From JACCYI01 sp963828075 (lineage in GTDB: Bacteria > Actinomycetota > Thermoleophilia > Solirubrobacterales > Solirubrobacteraceae): a DNA stretch of 64,000 nucleotides. How positions within the stretch are numbered: position 1 is the first letter of the stretch; each line of letters begins with the position of its first letter. This document shows positions 1-8,081 of this stretch, piece by piece. Location: assembly GCA_963828075.1 (NCBI GenBank), contig CAWHDH010000017.1:1178001-1242000 (forward strand), given 5' to 3'. A program made the translations under genes and the position numbers. Under the pieces are notes generated by a model. That model was not told the origin of the DNA. It saw only the letters and a program-made list of their open reading frames with translations, and did no database searches.

Positions 1-77
1 GTTGAGACTTCGATCGAGTAGGCGAGGAACTTCTTCTGTGCGGGCGTGAGCGTGACTTGGGTGACTTTGGCCGACAT
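1..77 (-). CDS. N-terminal end of a hypothetical protein (cut by window edge)
   Basis: Only the first 25 codons are visible, beginning MSAKVTQVTLTPAQKKF and reading off the left edge. An ATG at 77-75 is preceded by a GAGGG-type ribosome binding site on the minus strand. It lies 4 bp downstream of the degraded gene at 82-529, so the two were probably cotranscribed. The fragment is too short to assign a family. Confidence 0.45.
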   Translation of the reverse strand, partial: MSAKVTQVTLTPAQKKFLAYSIEVS

Positions 78-81
78 GGCT

Positions 82-529
82 TCAGCCCTCCTCGTCGGTA
101 GACGGTTCGTCCGGCAGCGGCTCGAACGCCGACCTGCTCGAAAATAGCGAGGCCGATGAAGAGCGGCGCCAGATCCCGCATGAAGCGACCGGCGCGAGTG
201 AGCTGGTCCTGCCCCGGCCTCCAGTGGCAGAGGCAGTCCCCGGACTCGTGGACGAGGCTGTTCGCGACCCGAAGTGAGGATCTCGGCCTTCTCCTCGTAC
301 TCGCGGCGTACCGCGGTAGTCGTCCCAGCCGAGCCGGTCAAGACGCGCCGAGCGCTGCCTGTGTCTCCGTGCTGAGGGTGACCAGGTCGTCACGGGTGCT
401 GATGTCACCGAAGTCGAAATCGCCGGGTGTTGCCATTCCGAGGAGCCTGGTCGTGACCGCGGCGGCTTGCTCGTACGTCAGCGTGACCTTGACCCAATCG
501 TCAAGGTGCAGTGCGGTGGTGCTGCTCAT
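82..529 (-). pseudogene. Multiply frameshifted small gene
   Basis: A convincing start (ATG at 529, preceded by an AAGGGGG ribosome binding site) opens a reading frame beginning MSSTTALHLDDWVKVTLTYE that stops after 63 codons. Protein-like sequence then continues in other frames: RLDRLGWDDY, then VRREYEEKAEIL, then VANSLVHESGDCLCHW to LFIGLAIFEQ, and finally an acidic tail AFEPLPDEPSTDEEG that ends at 82. Each step moves the frame in the same direction, as repeated single-base insertions (or two-base losses) would. Joined, the pieces would give about 148 residues. I do not recognise the family. The alternative is a genuine 63-residue protein followed by non-coding DNA. The multi-frame reconstruction is my inference. 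Confidence 0.4.
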
Positions 530-771
530 GGAGCCCCCTTCTGTAGGTGGCCCCGAAGGCACTCACGGCGTAGCGGCCCGCCATCCCAACGGATAGCGTG
601 CCGGTCGCGCCGAAGGCGTCCCCTTCGGTGCCACGCCCCCCGGCCTGCGCAAACAGGTGCGGGGGCAACTTTGTTAGGTCGCCGCGATGGTACCCCGTCG
701 CCGCCGTGTCGGGGAGTCCCCGCCGGAAAGTCATTGTCGCGCACGGTGTCGCGCGGAGCCCTCGAAAGGAA

Positions 772-796
772 GAAACCCGCCGGGCAGGCGGGTTTC
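772..796 (-). terminator. Intrinsic terminator of the tRNA-Glu gene
   Basis: A perfect 10-bp stem (GAAACCCGCC at 772-781, GGCGGGTTTC at 787-796) encloses a 5-nt loop. On the minus strand it is followed by a T-rich stretch. It begins 6 bp past the 3' end of tRNA-Glu, which is where its terminator should be. Confidence 0.8.
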
Positions 797-801
797 TGAG
801 G

Positions 802-874
802 TACCGCTACGGGGATTCGAACCCCGGTTTCCGCCGTGAGAGGGCGGCGTCCTAGTCCCCTAGACGATAGCGGC
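802..874 (-). tRNA. tRNA-Glu (anticodon CUC)
   Basis: The 73-nt minus-strand sequence folds as a cloverleaf. The acceptor arm pairs GCCGCTA with TAGCGGT. The anticodon stem CCGCC/GGCGG carries the loop CTCTCAC with anticodon CUC. The T arm is CCGGGGTTCGAATCCCCG. CCA is not fully encoded. Confidence 0.93.
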
Positions 875-958
875 GCGGACGGGCGTCGAGGGTAGCAAAC
901 GGCCATCCCACGGCCCGGCCCCTCAGGGGTGCCGCGAGGCGCTAATCTGCCCGGTCTC

Positions 959-1042
959 GCGGCTGTGGCGAAATTGGTATACGCGCAGGCTTCAGGTGCC
1001 TGTGGGGGCAACCCCGTGGAGGTTCGAGTCCTCTCAGCCGCA
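959..1042 (+). tRNA. tRNA-Leu (anticodon CAG)
   Basis: This is an 84-nt class II tRNA. The acceptor arm is GCGGCTG/CAGCCGC with discriminator A. The anticodon stem CAGGC/GCCTG holds the loop TTCAGGT with anticodon CAG. A long variable arm (GGGGGCAACCCC) and the T arm GAGGTTCGAGTCCTC follow. It stands alone, divergent from tRNA-Glu. Confidence 0.94.
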
Positions 1043-1056
1043 TTCCGAGGGACCGG

Positions 1057-2613
1057 TCAGCGCAGCCGCACGCGAACGGTCGTGGTCTTGGCCCCGCGAT
1101 GCCCGCGTTGCGTCGCCACCAGCCGCGCGGGCCCGGCGACCCGCGAGCGGAGCGTCACGGTCGTCCGCGCGCCCCGGCGCAGACGGTAGGGCCGCGAGAC
1201 GCCGCGCAGGGCGAGGCGCCCGCGACAGCCCGACCGCGCAGCCGGCGGGCAGCGCAGCGCCACACGCACACGACCGCGCGAACGGCGTAGCGTCCGCGCG
1301 ACGGCGATCTCGACGTTGGGCTCCTCCCGAATGGCCTGCCGCACGACCGTCTCGCAGTTGGTAGGCGCCGGATCGGGCAGGTCGACGAATGCATGGTCCT
1401 CCCCGCCGCCGCACGAGATCTCCGCATCGGCGGTCCCCTCGCGGGTCAGGAGCGTGTCCTCGTCGGTCCCGCCGATCAGCGTGTCGGCGCCCTCGCCGCC
1501 CTCGAGCCGGTCGTTTCCGTCGCCGCCCAGCAGGCGGTCGTTGCCGGCTCCTCCGAACAGGTCGTCCGGGTTGTCGTCGCTCAGCGAGACGATGCCTGAG
1601 AGGACGTCGCTCGCCCGACCGCCTCGGACCCTCTCGACGAGGACGATCTTGTCGTGCTCGTCGCCCTGGCCGTCGTTCGCGATCTGGTCGTTGTGGAACA
1701 CGTTGACCGGTTCGGCGCGCGAGCTGTACTCGACGACATCATTGCCCGCGCCGCCGGACAGCAGATCGCCGCCGTCGTGGGCGTCGACGCCAAAGCTGAA
1801 CGGTCCGGCGATCTCGACGATCCGGTCGTTGCCGGCGCCGGCGTCGAGGAGGTCCGTGCCGAAGCCGGCGGTGATCTCGTCGGCGCCGTTGCCCGCGGTG
1901 ATGACGTCGTCGTCGTTGAACCCGGTGATGCGATCCTCCCCGGCACTTCCGGTGATGGCGTCGTTGCCCGGCCCGCCGAAGAGCTCGTTCTCGTAGCCGT
2001 CGGCGAAGTGGTTGCGGTCGAAGCTCGCCGGAAACGCGGTGATCCGATCACTCCCGGCGCCGCCGTCCAGCCGCGCGCCGGCCTGGAACACGCGCACGGG
2101 CGACAGCGAGAACGTCTGGCGCAGCACGTCGTCCCCGTCGTTACCGAAGGCTACGTCGCCCCCCGCCGCCGAGGCCTCCCCGACGTCGACGACGTCGTCC
2201 TCGGGGCCGACGCTGATTCGGTCCGCGCCGCCCCTGGCCTGCACGATGAACGGGAAGGGCACGTTGGCGGCCAACTCGTCGTCGCCGGGACCGAGGAGCA
2301 CCTCGATGCGCTGCAAGGAGCTTGTGACGGGATCCCGACAGAACACGGTTCTCCTCCTCCCGCCGCTGGCCGAGCACCCCTGAGGGAGATCGTCGAACGC
2401 ATCGTCGTCCTCGAAGGGGATGTCCAGCTTGATCGGGTCCGGGCCGTCGACGAGGACGGAGACCATGCTGAGGCGCAGGCGATCGCTGCCGGCTCCGTCG
2501 AGCCGGATCGTCAGGGTCCCGCCCGAGAACGTGAGGTCCACCTGTGCGGCGGATGCGCCGGCTGGCAGCAGGAGCAGTCCGACGCAGGCTGCCGTCAGGG
2601 CACGCACGCGCAC
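1057..2613 (-). CDS. Secreted RTX-type calcium-binding repeat protein
   Basis: The predicted product is 518 residues. I start it at GTG 2613 because this gives a clean signal peptide (MRVRALTAACVGLLLLPAGA, cleavage near ASA-A); the frame extends further upstream without a signal. Residues about 180-430 contain GGxGxDxI/L nonapeptide-like repeats such as GGPGNDAITG, GGAGNDRLLG and GGEGADTLIG. These match the Ca2+-binding hemolysin/RTX fold. The C-terminal ~75 residues are Arg-rich with a Cys pair (RCPPAARSGC). Family knowledge says such proteins fold in extracellular calcium; the specific role is unknown. Two more RTX-repeat proteins lie at 43344-46767. Confidence 0.8.
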   Translation of the reverse strand: MRVRALTAACVGLLLLPAGASAAQVDLTFSGGTLTIRLDGAGSDRLRLSMVSVLVDGPDPIKLDIPFEDDDAFDDLPQGCSASGGRRRTVFCRDPVTSSLQRIEVLLGPGDDELAANVPFPFIVQARGGADRISVGPEDDVVDVGEASAAGGDVAFGNDGDDVLRQTFSLSPVRVFQAGARLDGGAGSDRITAFPASFDRNHFADGYENELFGGPGNDAITGSAGEDRITGFNDDDVITAGNGADEITAGFGTDLLDAGAGNDRIVEIAGPFSFGVDAHDGGDLLSGGAGNDVVEYSSRAEPVNVFHNDQIANDGQGDEHDKIVLVERVRGGRASDVLSGIVSLSDDNPDDLFGGAGNDRLLGGDGNDRLEGGEGADTLIGGTDEDTLLTREGTADAEISCGGGEDHAFVDLPDPAPTNCETVVRQAIREEPNVEIAVARTLRRSRGRVRVALRCPPAARSGCRGRLALRGVSRPYRLRRGARTTVTLRSRVAGPARLVATQRGHRGAKTTTVRVRLR

Positions 2614-2666
2614 ACGGGAACCGTAGCGCCCCCAGGCCCCGATAGCTGTGGGGCACAGGCGGCCGG

Positions 2667-3560
2667 CTACGCGGTCCGCAGCAGCACCGCGCTGGCCCAC
2701 GGATCACGGACGAGCAGGCCGCCGTCGCGCTCCTCGAACGCGATGCCCGCGCCCGCGACGCGCGCCCGCACGCCCTCCACCGCCGCCGTGTCAGGCAGCA
2801 GGATCTCCCACTCCCGCAGGCCGACGGTGCCCGCCGGCGCCGGGCCGACGCCCTCGCCGCGCCAGGTGTTGAACCCCAGGTGGTGGTGATAGCCGCCGGC
2901 GGCGACGAACGCGGCCGACGGCATCTCGGCCATCAGCTCGAAGCCGAGGACGTCGACGTAGAACGCCCGGCCGAGATCGAGGTCGCCGACGTGGAGGTGC
3001 ATGTGGCCGAGGACGAGACCAGGATCGGCATGGCGCTGGACGCCGGCGTCGCCCTCGGCGGCGGCGAGCAGGCCGTGGACGTCGAGCGGCCTGGTGAACA
3101 TCGCCATGGTGCCGTCGGCCTCCCGCGGCCAGTCCTCGCGCGGGCGGTCGGCGTAGAGCTCGATGCCGTTGCCGTCCGGGTCCGGGAGGTAGATCGCCTC
3201 CGAGACGCCGTGGTCCGACGCCCCGTCGATCGCGGTACGCGTCGCGACCAGCCGTTGGACGGCTCGCGCGAGCTCGAGCCGCGACGGATGCAGGAGCGCG
3301 AAGTGGTAGAGGCCCGCGTGCCGGCCCGCCGGGCGCGCGGCCGGCTCCTCGGTCAGCACGACGAGGTCGTCACCGCCCGCGCCGAGCGCGGCCATCGGGG
3401 CATCATCGGAGCGCCGGAGCAGGCGCAGGCCGATCGCGTCCTGGTAGAAGGCGATCGAGCGGTCGAGGTCGGTGACGGTGAGGTGGACGGCGCCGAGGCG
3501 CACGCCGGCGGTCAGGGTCCCGCGAGCTGAAACCGCTGAGCTGGAGGAAGTCGAAGTCAT
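2667..3560 (-). CDS. Two-domain VOC dioxygenase (catechol 2,3-dioxygenase/CatE-like)
   Basis: The protein has 297 residues and two vicinal-oxygen-chelate modules. The first opens with GAVHLTVTDLDRSIAFYQDA, whose His is a likely metal ligand. It also has YHFALLHPSR and a Glu-bearing YLPDPDGNGIELYADR. The second runs from LGHMHLHVGDLDLGRAFYVD to the end. The order matches CatE-type extradiol dioxygenases and ring-cleaving glyoxalase-fold enzymes. It follows the AraC-type gene by 45 bp on the same strand, so that regulator probably controls it. The actual substrate cannot be read from sequence. Confidence 0.8.
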   Translation of the reverse strand: MTSTSSSSAVSARGTLTAGVRLGAVHLTVTDLDRSIAFYQDAIGLRLLRRSDDAPMAALGAGGDDLVVLTEEPAARPAGRHAGLYHFALLHPSRLELARAVQRLVATRTAIDGASDHGVSEAIYLPDPDGNGIELYADRPREDWPREADGTMAMFTRPLDVHGLLAAAEGDAGVQRHADPGLVLGHMHLHVGDLDLGRAFYVDVLGFELMAEMPSAAFVAAGGYHHHLGFNTWRGEGVGPAPAGTVGLREWEILLPDTAAVEGVRARVAGAGIAFEERDGGLLVRDPWASAVLLRTA

Positions 3561-3605
3561 GCCATCAGTGTCGGGCGCCGACCGCGTCTGCGGAATGGCA
3601 GGACC

Positions 3606-4505
3606 TCACCGATCCATGGACTTTCCCCGCGCACGCTCGCGATATGCCATCGGGGACTCGCCATGGCGCCGCTTGAACGCGCGCGAGAAGTACAGGGGAT
3701 CGGCGAAGCCGACGCGGTGCGCGACCTCCTGCACCGTGTCATCGGTGAACCGCAGCAGCCGCGCCGCCTCGAGCATCACGCGGTCGGTCACGAGCTCCTT
3801 GGTCGGCCGACCCGTGACTTGGGCCAGCGCGCGCGACAGGGTCGCGGCCGGCACGCCGAGCGCGTCGGCGTAGTGCGCCGCGTCGTGGTGGCGGGCGTAG
3901 TCGTCCTCGAGCCGGCGCGAGAACCGGCGGTGCAGCTGGACCTCGGCGTCGTCGGCGGAGCGCGCCTCGGTCCGCACCGCGTCGTACCAGCGCTCGACCC
4001 ACAGCAGGAGGACCGCCACGAGGTGGCGCTGCAGGTGCGCGGTCCGCGCGTCCGCCGGCCGCGTCGATTCGGCCGCGAGTGCGTCGATGATGGACTCCAA
4101 CGCCGGCCGATCGCCGGCCGGGACCGGCACGGTGCGTCCACCACGACCCGCCAGCAGCCATGCGGGAGCCGCCCGCTCGGGGCCTCCCAGCACGAGCTCG
4201 TCGCCGAAGCGCACGACCGCGCCGTGGATCCGCTCGCCGCGCTCGAAGACATGGACCTGCCCGCGGCCGATCAGCGTGACGGTGCCGGCCACCACTCCGA
4301 CCACCTCGCCGTCGAGGCGGTGGTGACCGGCCCCCGCACGGATCCACATCAGCTCGTGGTAGTCGTGGCGGTGCGGCTCGCGGGCGCGCTCGCCACCCAA
4401 CTCGATGCCGTCGAAGCGCAGGACCTCGACGGGGTCGCCCGGGCCGGCCAGCCGGTCGACGGTCAGGCGGCCCGGCCGGTGGGGCGGCGTCGCGGTCGTG
4501 GGCAT
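3606..4505 (-). CDS. AraC-family transcriptional regulator with cupin sensor
   Basis: The product has 299 residues. The N-terminal half holds a cupin-like ligand pocket (REPHRHDYHELMWIRAGAGH, then a second strand set around LIGRGQVHVFERG). The C-terminal ~100 residues form the double helix-turn-helix of AraC proteins, with RFTDDTVQEVAHRVGFADPLYFSRAFKRRHGESPMAYR-type sequence. It is upstream of and co-oriented with the VOC dioxygenase gene, which it probably activates. The same AraC-VOC order recurs at 19993-20898. Confidence 0.87.
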   Translation of the reverse strand: MPTTATPPHRPGRLTVDRLAGPGDPVEVLRFDGIELGGERAREPHRHDYHELMWIRAGAGHHRLDGEVVGVVAGTVTLIGRGQVHVFERGERIHGAVVRFGDELVLGGPERAAPAWLLAGRGGRTVPVPAGDRPALESIIDALAAESTRPADARTAHLQRHLVAVLLLWVERWYDAVRTEARSADDAEVQLHRRFSRRLEDDYARHHDAAHYADALGVPAATLSRALAQVTGRPTKELVTDRVMLEAARLLRFTDDTVQEVAHRVGFADPLYFSRAFKRRHGESPMAYRERARGKSMDR

Positions 4506-4562
4506 GGCGCTGGCCTCAGGCTACGGGTCTTGCCGCCGAGCCCTCGCGATTGGCACACTCCC

Positions 4563-4582
4563 GGGGATGCCCGAGCATCCCC
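4563..4582 (+). promoter_or_regulatory. Hairpin spanning the start codon of the DUF1707-like gene
   Basis: GGGGATGC (4563-4570) pairs perfectly with GCATCCCC (4575-4582) across a CCGA tetraloop, and the ATG at 4567 lies inside the 5' arm. An 8-bp GC-rich stem would occlude initiation, so translation may be structure-controlled. This could also be chance in GC-rich DNA. Confidence 0.3.
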
Positions 4583-5079
4583 AGCCGGCACTCCGCGCCT
4601 CCGACGCCGACCGCGAGCGCATCGTGACCGCGCTGAGCCATCACGCGGGCGAGGGTCGGCTGACCGTGGAGGAGCTCTCCGAGCGGACGGACGCCGCCTA
4701 CGCCGCGCGGACGCTCGGCGAGCTCGACCGGCTCCTCGACGACCTGCCGGAGGTCGCGACGCCCGCGTCGCCGGTCGCCGAGGAGGAGGAGCTGCGCAGC
4801 GGATTCCGCGAGCACCTCGTGACCTTCCTGATGGTCAACGTCCTGCTGGTCGGCATCTGGGCCGCGACCGGCGCGGGCTACTTCTGGCCGATCTTCCCGT
4901 TCCTCGGCTGGGGGGTCGCCGTCGGGATCGACTGGTTCACCACGCGCGAGGACACGCGGCGCCTGCGCACCGCGTCGCCGGAGGAACGGGCGCGGATCCT
5001 CGCCAAGGCGGCCCAGCGCCGCTCGAGCGACCCGCCGCTGCCGCACCCGCCGCCGCTGCCTCCCGGGCCGCGGCGTTAG
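4567..5079 (+). CDS. DUF1707-type small membrane protein
   Basis: The product is 170 residues. I chose ATG 4567 because conserved sequence begins there: MPEHPQPALRASDADRERIV, then LSHHAGEGRLTVEELSERTD and an AYAARTLGELDRLLDDLP segment, the DUF1707 signature of actinobacteria. Two closely spaced hydrophobic segments (LVTFLMVNVLLVGIWAATGA and FWPIFPFLGWGVAVGIDW) form a 2TM hairpin, followed by a charged Pro-rich tail. The domain is common but functionally undefined. It converges on cheY, overlapping its stop by 4 bp. Confidence 0.8.
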   Translation: MPEHPQPALRASDADRERIVTALSHHAGEGRLTVEELSERTDAAYAARTLGELDRLLDDLPEVATPASPVAEEEELRSGFREHLVTFLMVNVLLVGIWAATGAGYFWPIFPFLGWGVAVGIDWFTTREDTRRLRTASPEERARILAKAAQRRSSDPPLPHPPPLPPGPRR

Positions 5080-5435
5080 CGCAGCGCGTTGGCGACCGCG
5101 TCCAGCATGCGGGCGGCCTTGAACGGCTTGACCACGAAGTCCTTGGCGCCGGCCTTGATCGATTCGATGATCTTGGCCTCCTGGCCGAGCGCCGAGCACA
5201 TGACCACGAGGGCCGAAGGGTCCAGGGCGATGATCTCGCGCAGGGCCTGCAGGCCGTCCTTCTCGGGCATCGTGATGTCGAGCGTCATCAGCTCGGGGGA
5301 GAGCGACTGGAACTGCTCGACCGCCTCGGTGCCGTTGGCCGCCTCGCCGATCACCTCGTGCCCGCCTTCGATGAGGGCGTCCGAGACCATCTTGCGCATG
5401 AACAGGGCGTCGTCGACGACCAGCACGCGGGCCAT
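5076..5435 (-). CDS. cheY: CheY-type chemotaxis response regulator
   Basis: This is a stand-alone 119-residue receiver. It has the acidic pair D8-D9, the phospho-acceptor D53 in MTLDITMPEKDG, S81 at the switch position and K103 in VVKPFKAARM. ATG 5435 was chosen because it starts at MARVLVVDD and sits 2 bp past the stop of the upstream flagellar switch gene. It is the last gene of a fliM-fliY-cheY operon. Its phosphorylated form would be expected to bind the FliM/FliY switch and alter flagellar rotation. Confidence 0.9.
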   Translation of the reverse strand: MARVLVVDDALFMRKMVSDALIEGGHEVIGEAANGTEAVEQFQSLSPELMTLDITMPEKDGLQALREIIALDPSALVVMCSALGQEAKIIESIKAGAKDFVVKPFKAARMLDAVANALR

Positions 5436-5437
5436 CG

Positions 5438-6307
5438 TCAGCGCCGTCCGTTCGTCACGTGGTCGGCCGCGCTCAGGACCTGCTCGATTCGCACCGCCCA
5501 TTCACCGGAGTCGGTGAGCACGAGCCGAGCGGTCGCAAAGCGCCGGCCGTTGACGTACACGTCGATCGGGTCGTCGGCCTCGCGGTCGAGCTCGATCACC
5601 GTGCCGGCCGGCACGCCGACCAGGCTCTCCACAGGAAGCCGGGTGCGGCCGACCTCGGCCGAGACCCGCACCGTGGTCGTCCGGATCGACCGGTGCAGCG
5701 ACGCGCGGGTGGCGACGTCGAGCTCGCCGATCCTGGGCGGGTCGACGGCGATCTCCGCGAGCGCGTCGCAGATGCGGACGACGAACGTCTGGGGAATCAG
5801 CTGGACGAACCGGCACGGCGAGCCGCACAGCTGGAACTCGGTGGTCGTCGCGTGCGCGTTCTCGTCGAAGGCGTCAGCGAGATCGCCGGTGCCGGTCGGC
5901 AGCGTCTCGGGCGGGCCGATCTCCACCTCGTAGCCGAGCAGCTTGCTCGTGGCCGCCGCGGCGCCGGACATCATCTGGTCCATCGCCTCGCCGATCGCCG
6001 ACTGCTCGAGGTCGGTGAGGTCGCCGGGCTGGACCGGATCGTCGGCCGAGCCGCCCATCATCGCGGCCGCGAGGCGCTGCGCGGCCTCGAGCGGCAGCAG
6101 GAGGACGTTGCCGCCGTTGACGCCGTTGACGTAGGCGACGCTGGTCGCGAGGCCGGGGACCGGCGGGTTCTCCAGCGCCTTGCGCGCGTTCGGAGCGACC
6201 TCGGACGGCTTGTGGGTCGCGGCACCGGGACACAGCACCTCGAGGACGCCCGTCATCGCCGCGGCCGTCGACTCGGCCAGCCGGCGCAGTGCCTCCTCGG
6301 GCTTCAC
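5438..6307 (-). CDS. fliY: Flagellar motor switch protein FliY/FliN (CheC-like plus SpoA domains)
   Basis: The product has 289 residues. The central part has the CheC/FliY phosphatase-like signature (LEQSAIGEAMDQMMSGAAAA). The last ~80 residues form the SpoA/FliN domain (VRVSAEVGRTRLPVESLVG to WAVRIEQVL). This layout is that of FliY, a FliN homologue with a CheY-P phosphatase-like module in Gram-positive bacteria. Its start overlaps the fliM stop (ATGA at 6304-6307), indicating translational coupling. It would sit in the C-ring at the cytoplasmic membrane. Confidence 0.87.
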   Translation of the reverse strand: MKPEEALRRLAESTAAAMTGVLEVLCPGAATHKPSEVAPNARKALENPPVPGLATSVAYVNGVNGGNVLLLPLEAAQRLAAAMMGGSADDPVQPGDLTDLEQSAIGEAMDQMMSGAAAATSKLLGYEVEIGPPETLPTGTGDLADAFDENAHATTTEFQLCGSPCRFVQLIPQTFVVRICDALAEIAVDPPRIGELDVATRASLHRSIRTTTVRVSAEVGRTRLPVESLVGVPAGTVIELDREADDPIDVYVNGRRFATARLVLTDSGEWAVRIEQVLSAADHVTNGRR

Positions 6308-7278
6308 CGCGCGAGCTCTCCGGGCGCCAGCACCTGCACGGCACGCCGGGAGCCGGAGCGCCCGGGCTTGGCGCGCTCGAACGGCGTCCCGTCGACGAAC
6401 AAGGTGACGCCGGCGGTCGAGTGCACGTGAAGGTTGATCAGGTCGCCGGCCTTCAGGTCCAGCACCTGGTCGATCGGGAGGTCGATCGCGCCCACCTCGG
6501 CGCGCACCTCCATCTGGACCTTGCGGACTCGGCGATCCAGTGCCTGCGCCGAGTCTGAGTCGACCGCCATGTCGTCGCGAGCCAGCAGCCGGTCGACTTC
6601 CGCCGAGATGGCTCGGTAGGGCAGGAGCAGGACGAGCGCCGTCGACGCGCCCAGCAGCTTGGCCTCGATCGTGAACGAGATGGTCGGCTCGCTCGTCGGC
6701 GCGAGCTGGGCGCTCTGCTGTGGCGAGACGAGGACGTCGACCTCGAGCGTGGAGCCCAGCAGCTCGTTCCAGATGATCGAAAGCTGCTCGACCAGCGCCT
6801 CGAAGAGCTGACCGGCGAGCATCATGTCGATGTCGCTGAGCCGGCGCTGCGGCGGCGCCTGCTCGCCGGTCCCGCCGAGCATGCGCTCGATGGCCGCGAC
6901 GAGCAGCGGTTGCTCGGCCGAGAGGATCATGCGGGTCCCGAGCGGTTCCGCGAGGAGGACCGCGGTCAGCGAGCTGCTCGTGAGCTGAGCGTGGGCGTCG
7001 GACCAGTTGAACTGGTCGACGTTGATGACCTCGAGGTCGACGGCGCAGCGCAGCTCGGCGGACAGGCGGCTGGAGGCGGTCCGGCAGAAGGTGTCGAGCG
7101 CCCGGCGCAGTTTGCGCTGGGCCTCGGAGACGAACTGGCGCGGCCGGCGGAAGTCGACGGCGCGGACCGACGGGGCGCCGGCGCGATCGTCGCCCGTACC
7201 CAGGGATGGCAGCGAGCCGTCGTTCGCGGCGGCGAAGAGGGCCGCGATGGCCTCCGGGTCCAGGGTCGACGAGCTCAT
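6304..7278 (-). CDS. fliM: Flagellar motor switch protein FliM
   Basis: The protein is 324 residues, the usual length for FliM. The N-terminus has a short CheY-binding-like region (LDPEAIAALFAAANDG), an unusual form of the LSQ-EID motif. Then come the FliM core (DFRRPRQFVSEAQRKLRRAL), the RMLGGTGE turn and a C-terminal SpoA domain (VRAEVGAIDLPIDQVLDLKA). It is the first gene of the operon, so the promoter should lie in the ~130 bp upstream of 7278. No other flagellar genes are in the window. Confidence 0.88.
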   Translation of the reverse strand: MSSSTLDPEAIAALFAAANDGSLPSLGTGDDRAGAPSVRAVDFRRPRQFVSEAQRKLRRALDTFCRTASSRLSAELRCAVDLEVINVDQFNWSDAHAQLTSSSLTAVLLAEPLGTRMILSAEQPLLVAAIERMLGGTGEQAPPQRRLSDIDMMLAGQLFEALVEQLSIIWNELLGSTLEVDVLVSPQQSAQLAPTSEPTISFTIEAKLLGASTALVLLLPYRAISAEVDRLLARDDMAVDSDSAQALDRRVRKVQMEVRAEVGAIDLPIDQVLDLKAGDLINLHVHSTAGVTLFVDGTPFERAKPGRSGSRRAVQVLAPGELAR

Positions 7279-7410
7279 TGGTTCCTTATCGGCCGCCCGC
7301 GCCAGAACTCAATAGGGGAGGCTCAGGCGCAACGATCCGGTGGTGGCGGCGATGGGCTGGCATGAACTCGCACACGCTGAATCGGCGCCGGCGGGCGAGG
7401 CCTTGAATGG

Positions 7411-8081
7411 CTACGGGCGGAACGCGAGGTCCGCCGGCCAGGCCTCGCCGGCCAGCAGCGCGGCGGCGCCGCGCTGCAGCGCCGCCAGCGCGAGCCCCAT
7501 CCCCCCGGGGCCGATGCTCACGCGGGCGACCCCCAGCTCCGCCAGCTCGGCCAGCGACGGCGAGCCGGCGCCGGCGAGCACGCTGACCGGAGCGCCCATC
7601 GCCTCCACCAGGCGGCCGATCGTGGCGGCGTCGTGGACCCCCGGCACGAACACGCACGCCGCGCCCGCCTGCGCGTAGGCGCGCCCGCGATCGATCGCCT
7701 CCTCGACGTCGCCGCCGCCGGCGAGGAAGACGTCCGTGCGTGCGTTGACCACCATCCCGACCCCGGCGCGCTCGCCGGCGGCGACCGCCGCGGCCACGCG
7801 TGCGGCGTGCTCGGCGGCCGGTCGCAGCGGCGCGGCCCCATCGCCTGTCGCGTCCTCGAGGTTGCAGCCCACCGCGCCCGCGGCGAGCGCGGCCGCGACC
7901 GTCTCGGACACCTCCTCGGGCGTCGTGCCGTACCCAGCCTCGAGATCGGCGGTCACCGGCAGCGCGACGGCGGCCGCCACGACGCGCGCGCTCGCCGCGT
8001 CCCAGGCGTTGACGAGCCGAGCGGCCGGCCGGGTTGGTGGAGCTCGCGGAGGCGCTCGGCGAGCGCGGCCTGCGCGGTCAC
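7411..8081 (-). pseudogene. Decayed isocitrate lyase/PEP mutase family gene
   Basis: The start is GTG 8081, in a GTGA overlap with the stop of the cysteine hydrolase. It reads MTAQAALAERLRELHQPGRP, then a one-base frameshift near 8030 is needed to continue as ARLVNAWDAASARVVAAAVA. From there an open frame runs to 7411 with family motifs VTADLEAGYG, GCNLEDATGDG and NARTDVFLAGG. In intact relatives the VNAWDAASARVV block is separated from VTADLEAGYG by about 45 residues that contribute to the active site. Here they abut, implying an internal deletion of about 130 bp. Frameshift plus deletion indicate a non-functional gene. The expected intact sequence is from family knowledge, not a search. Confidence 0.75.
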
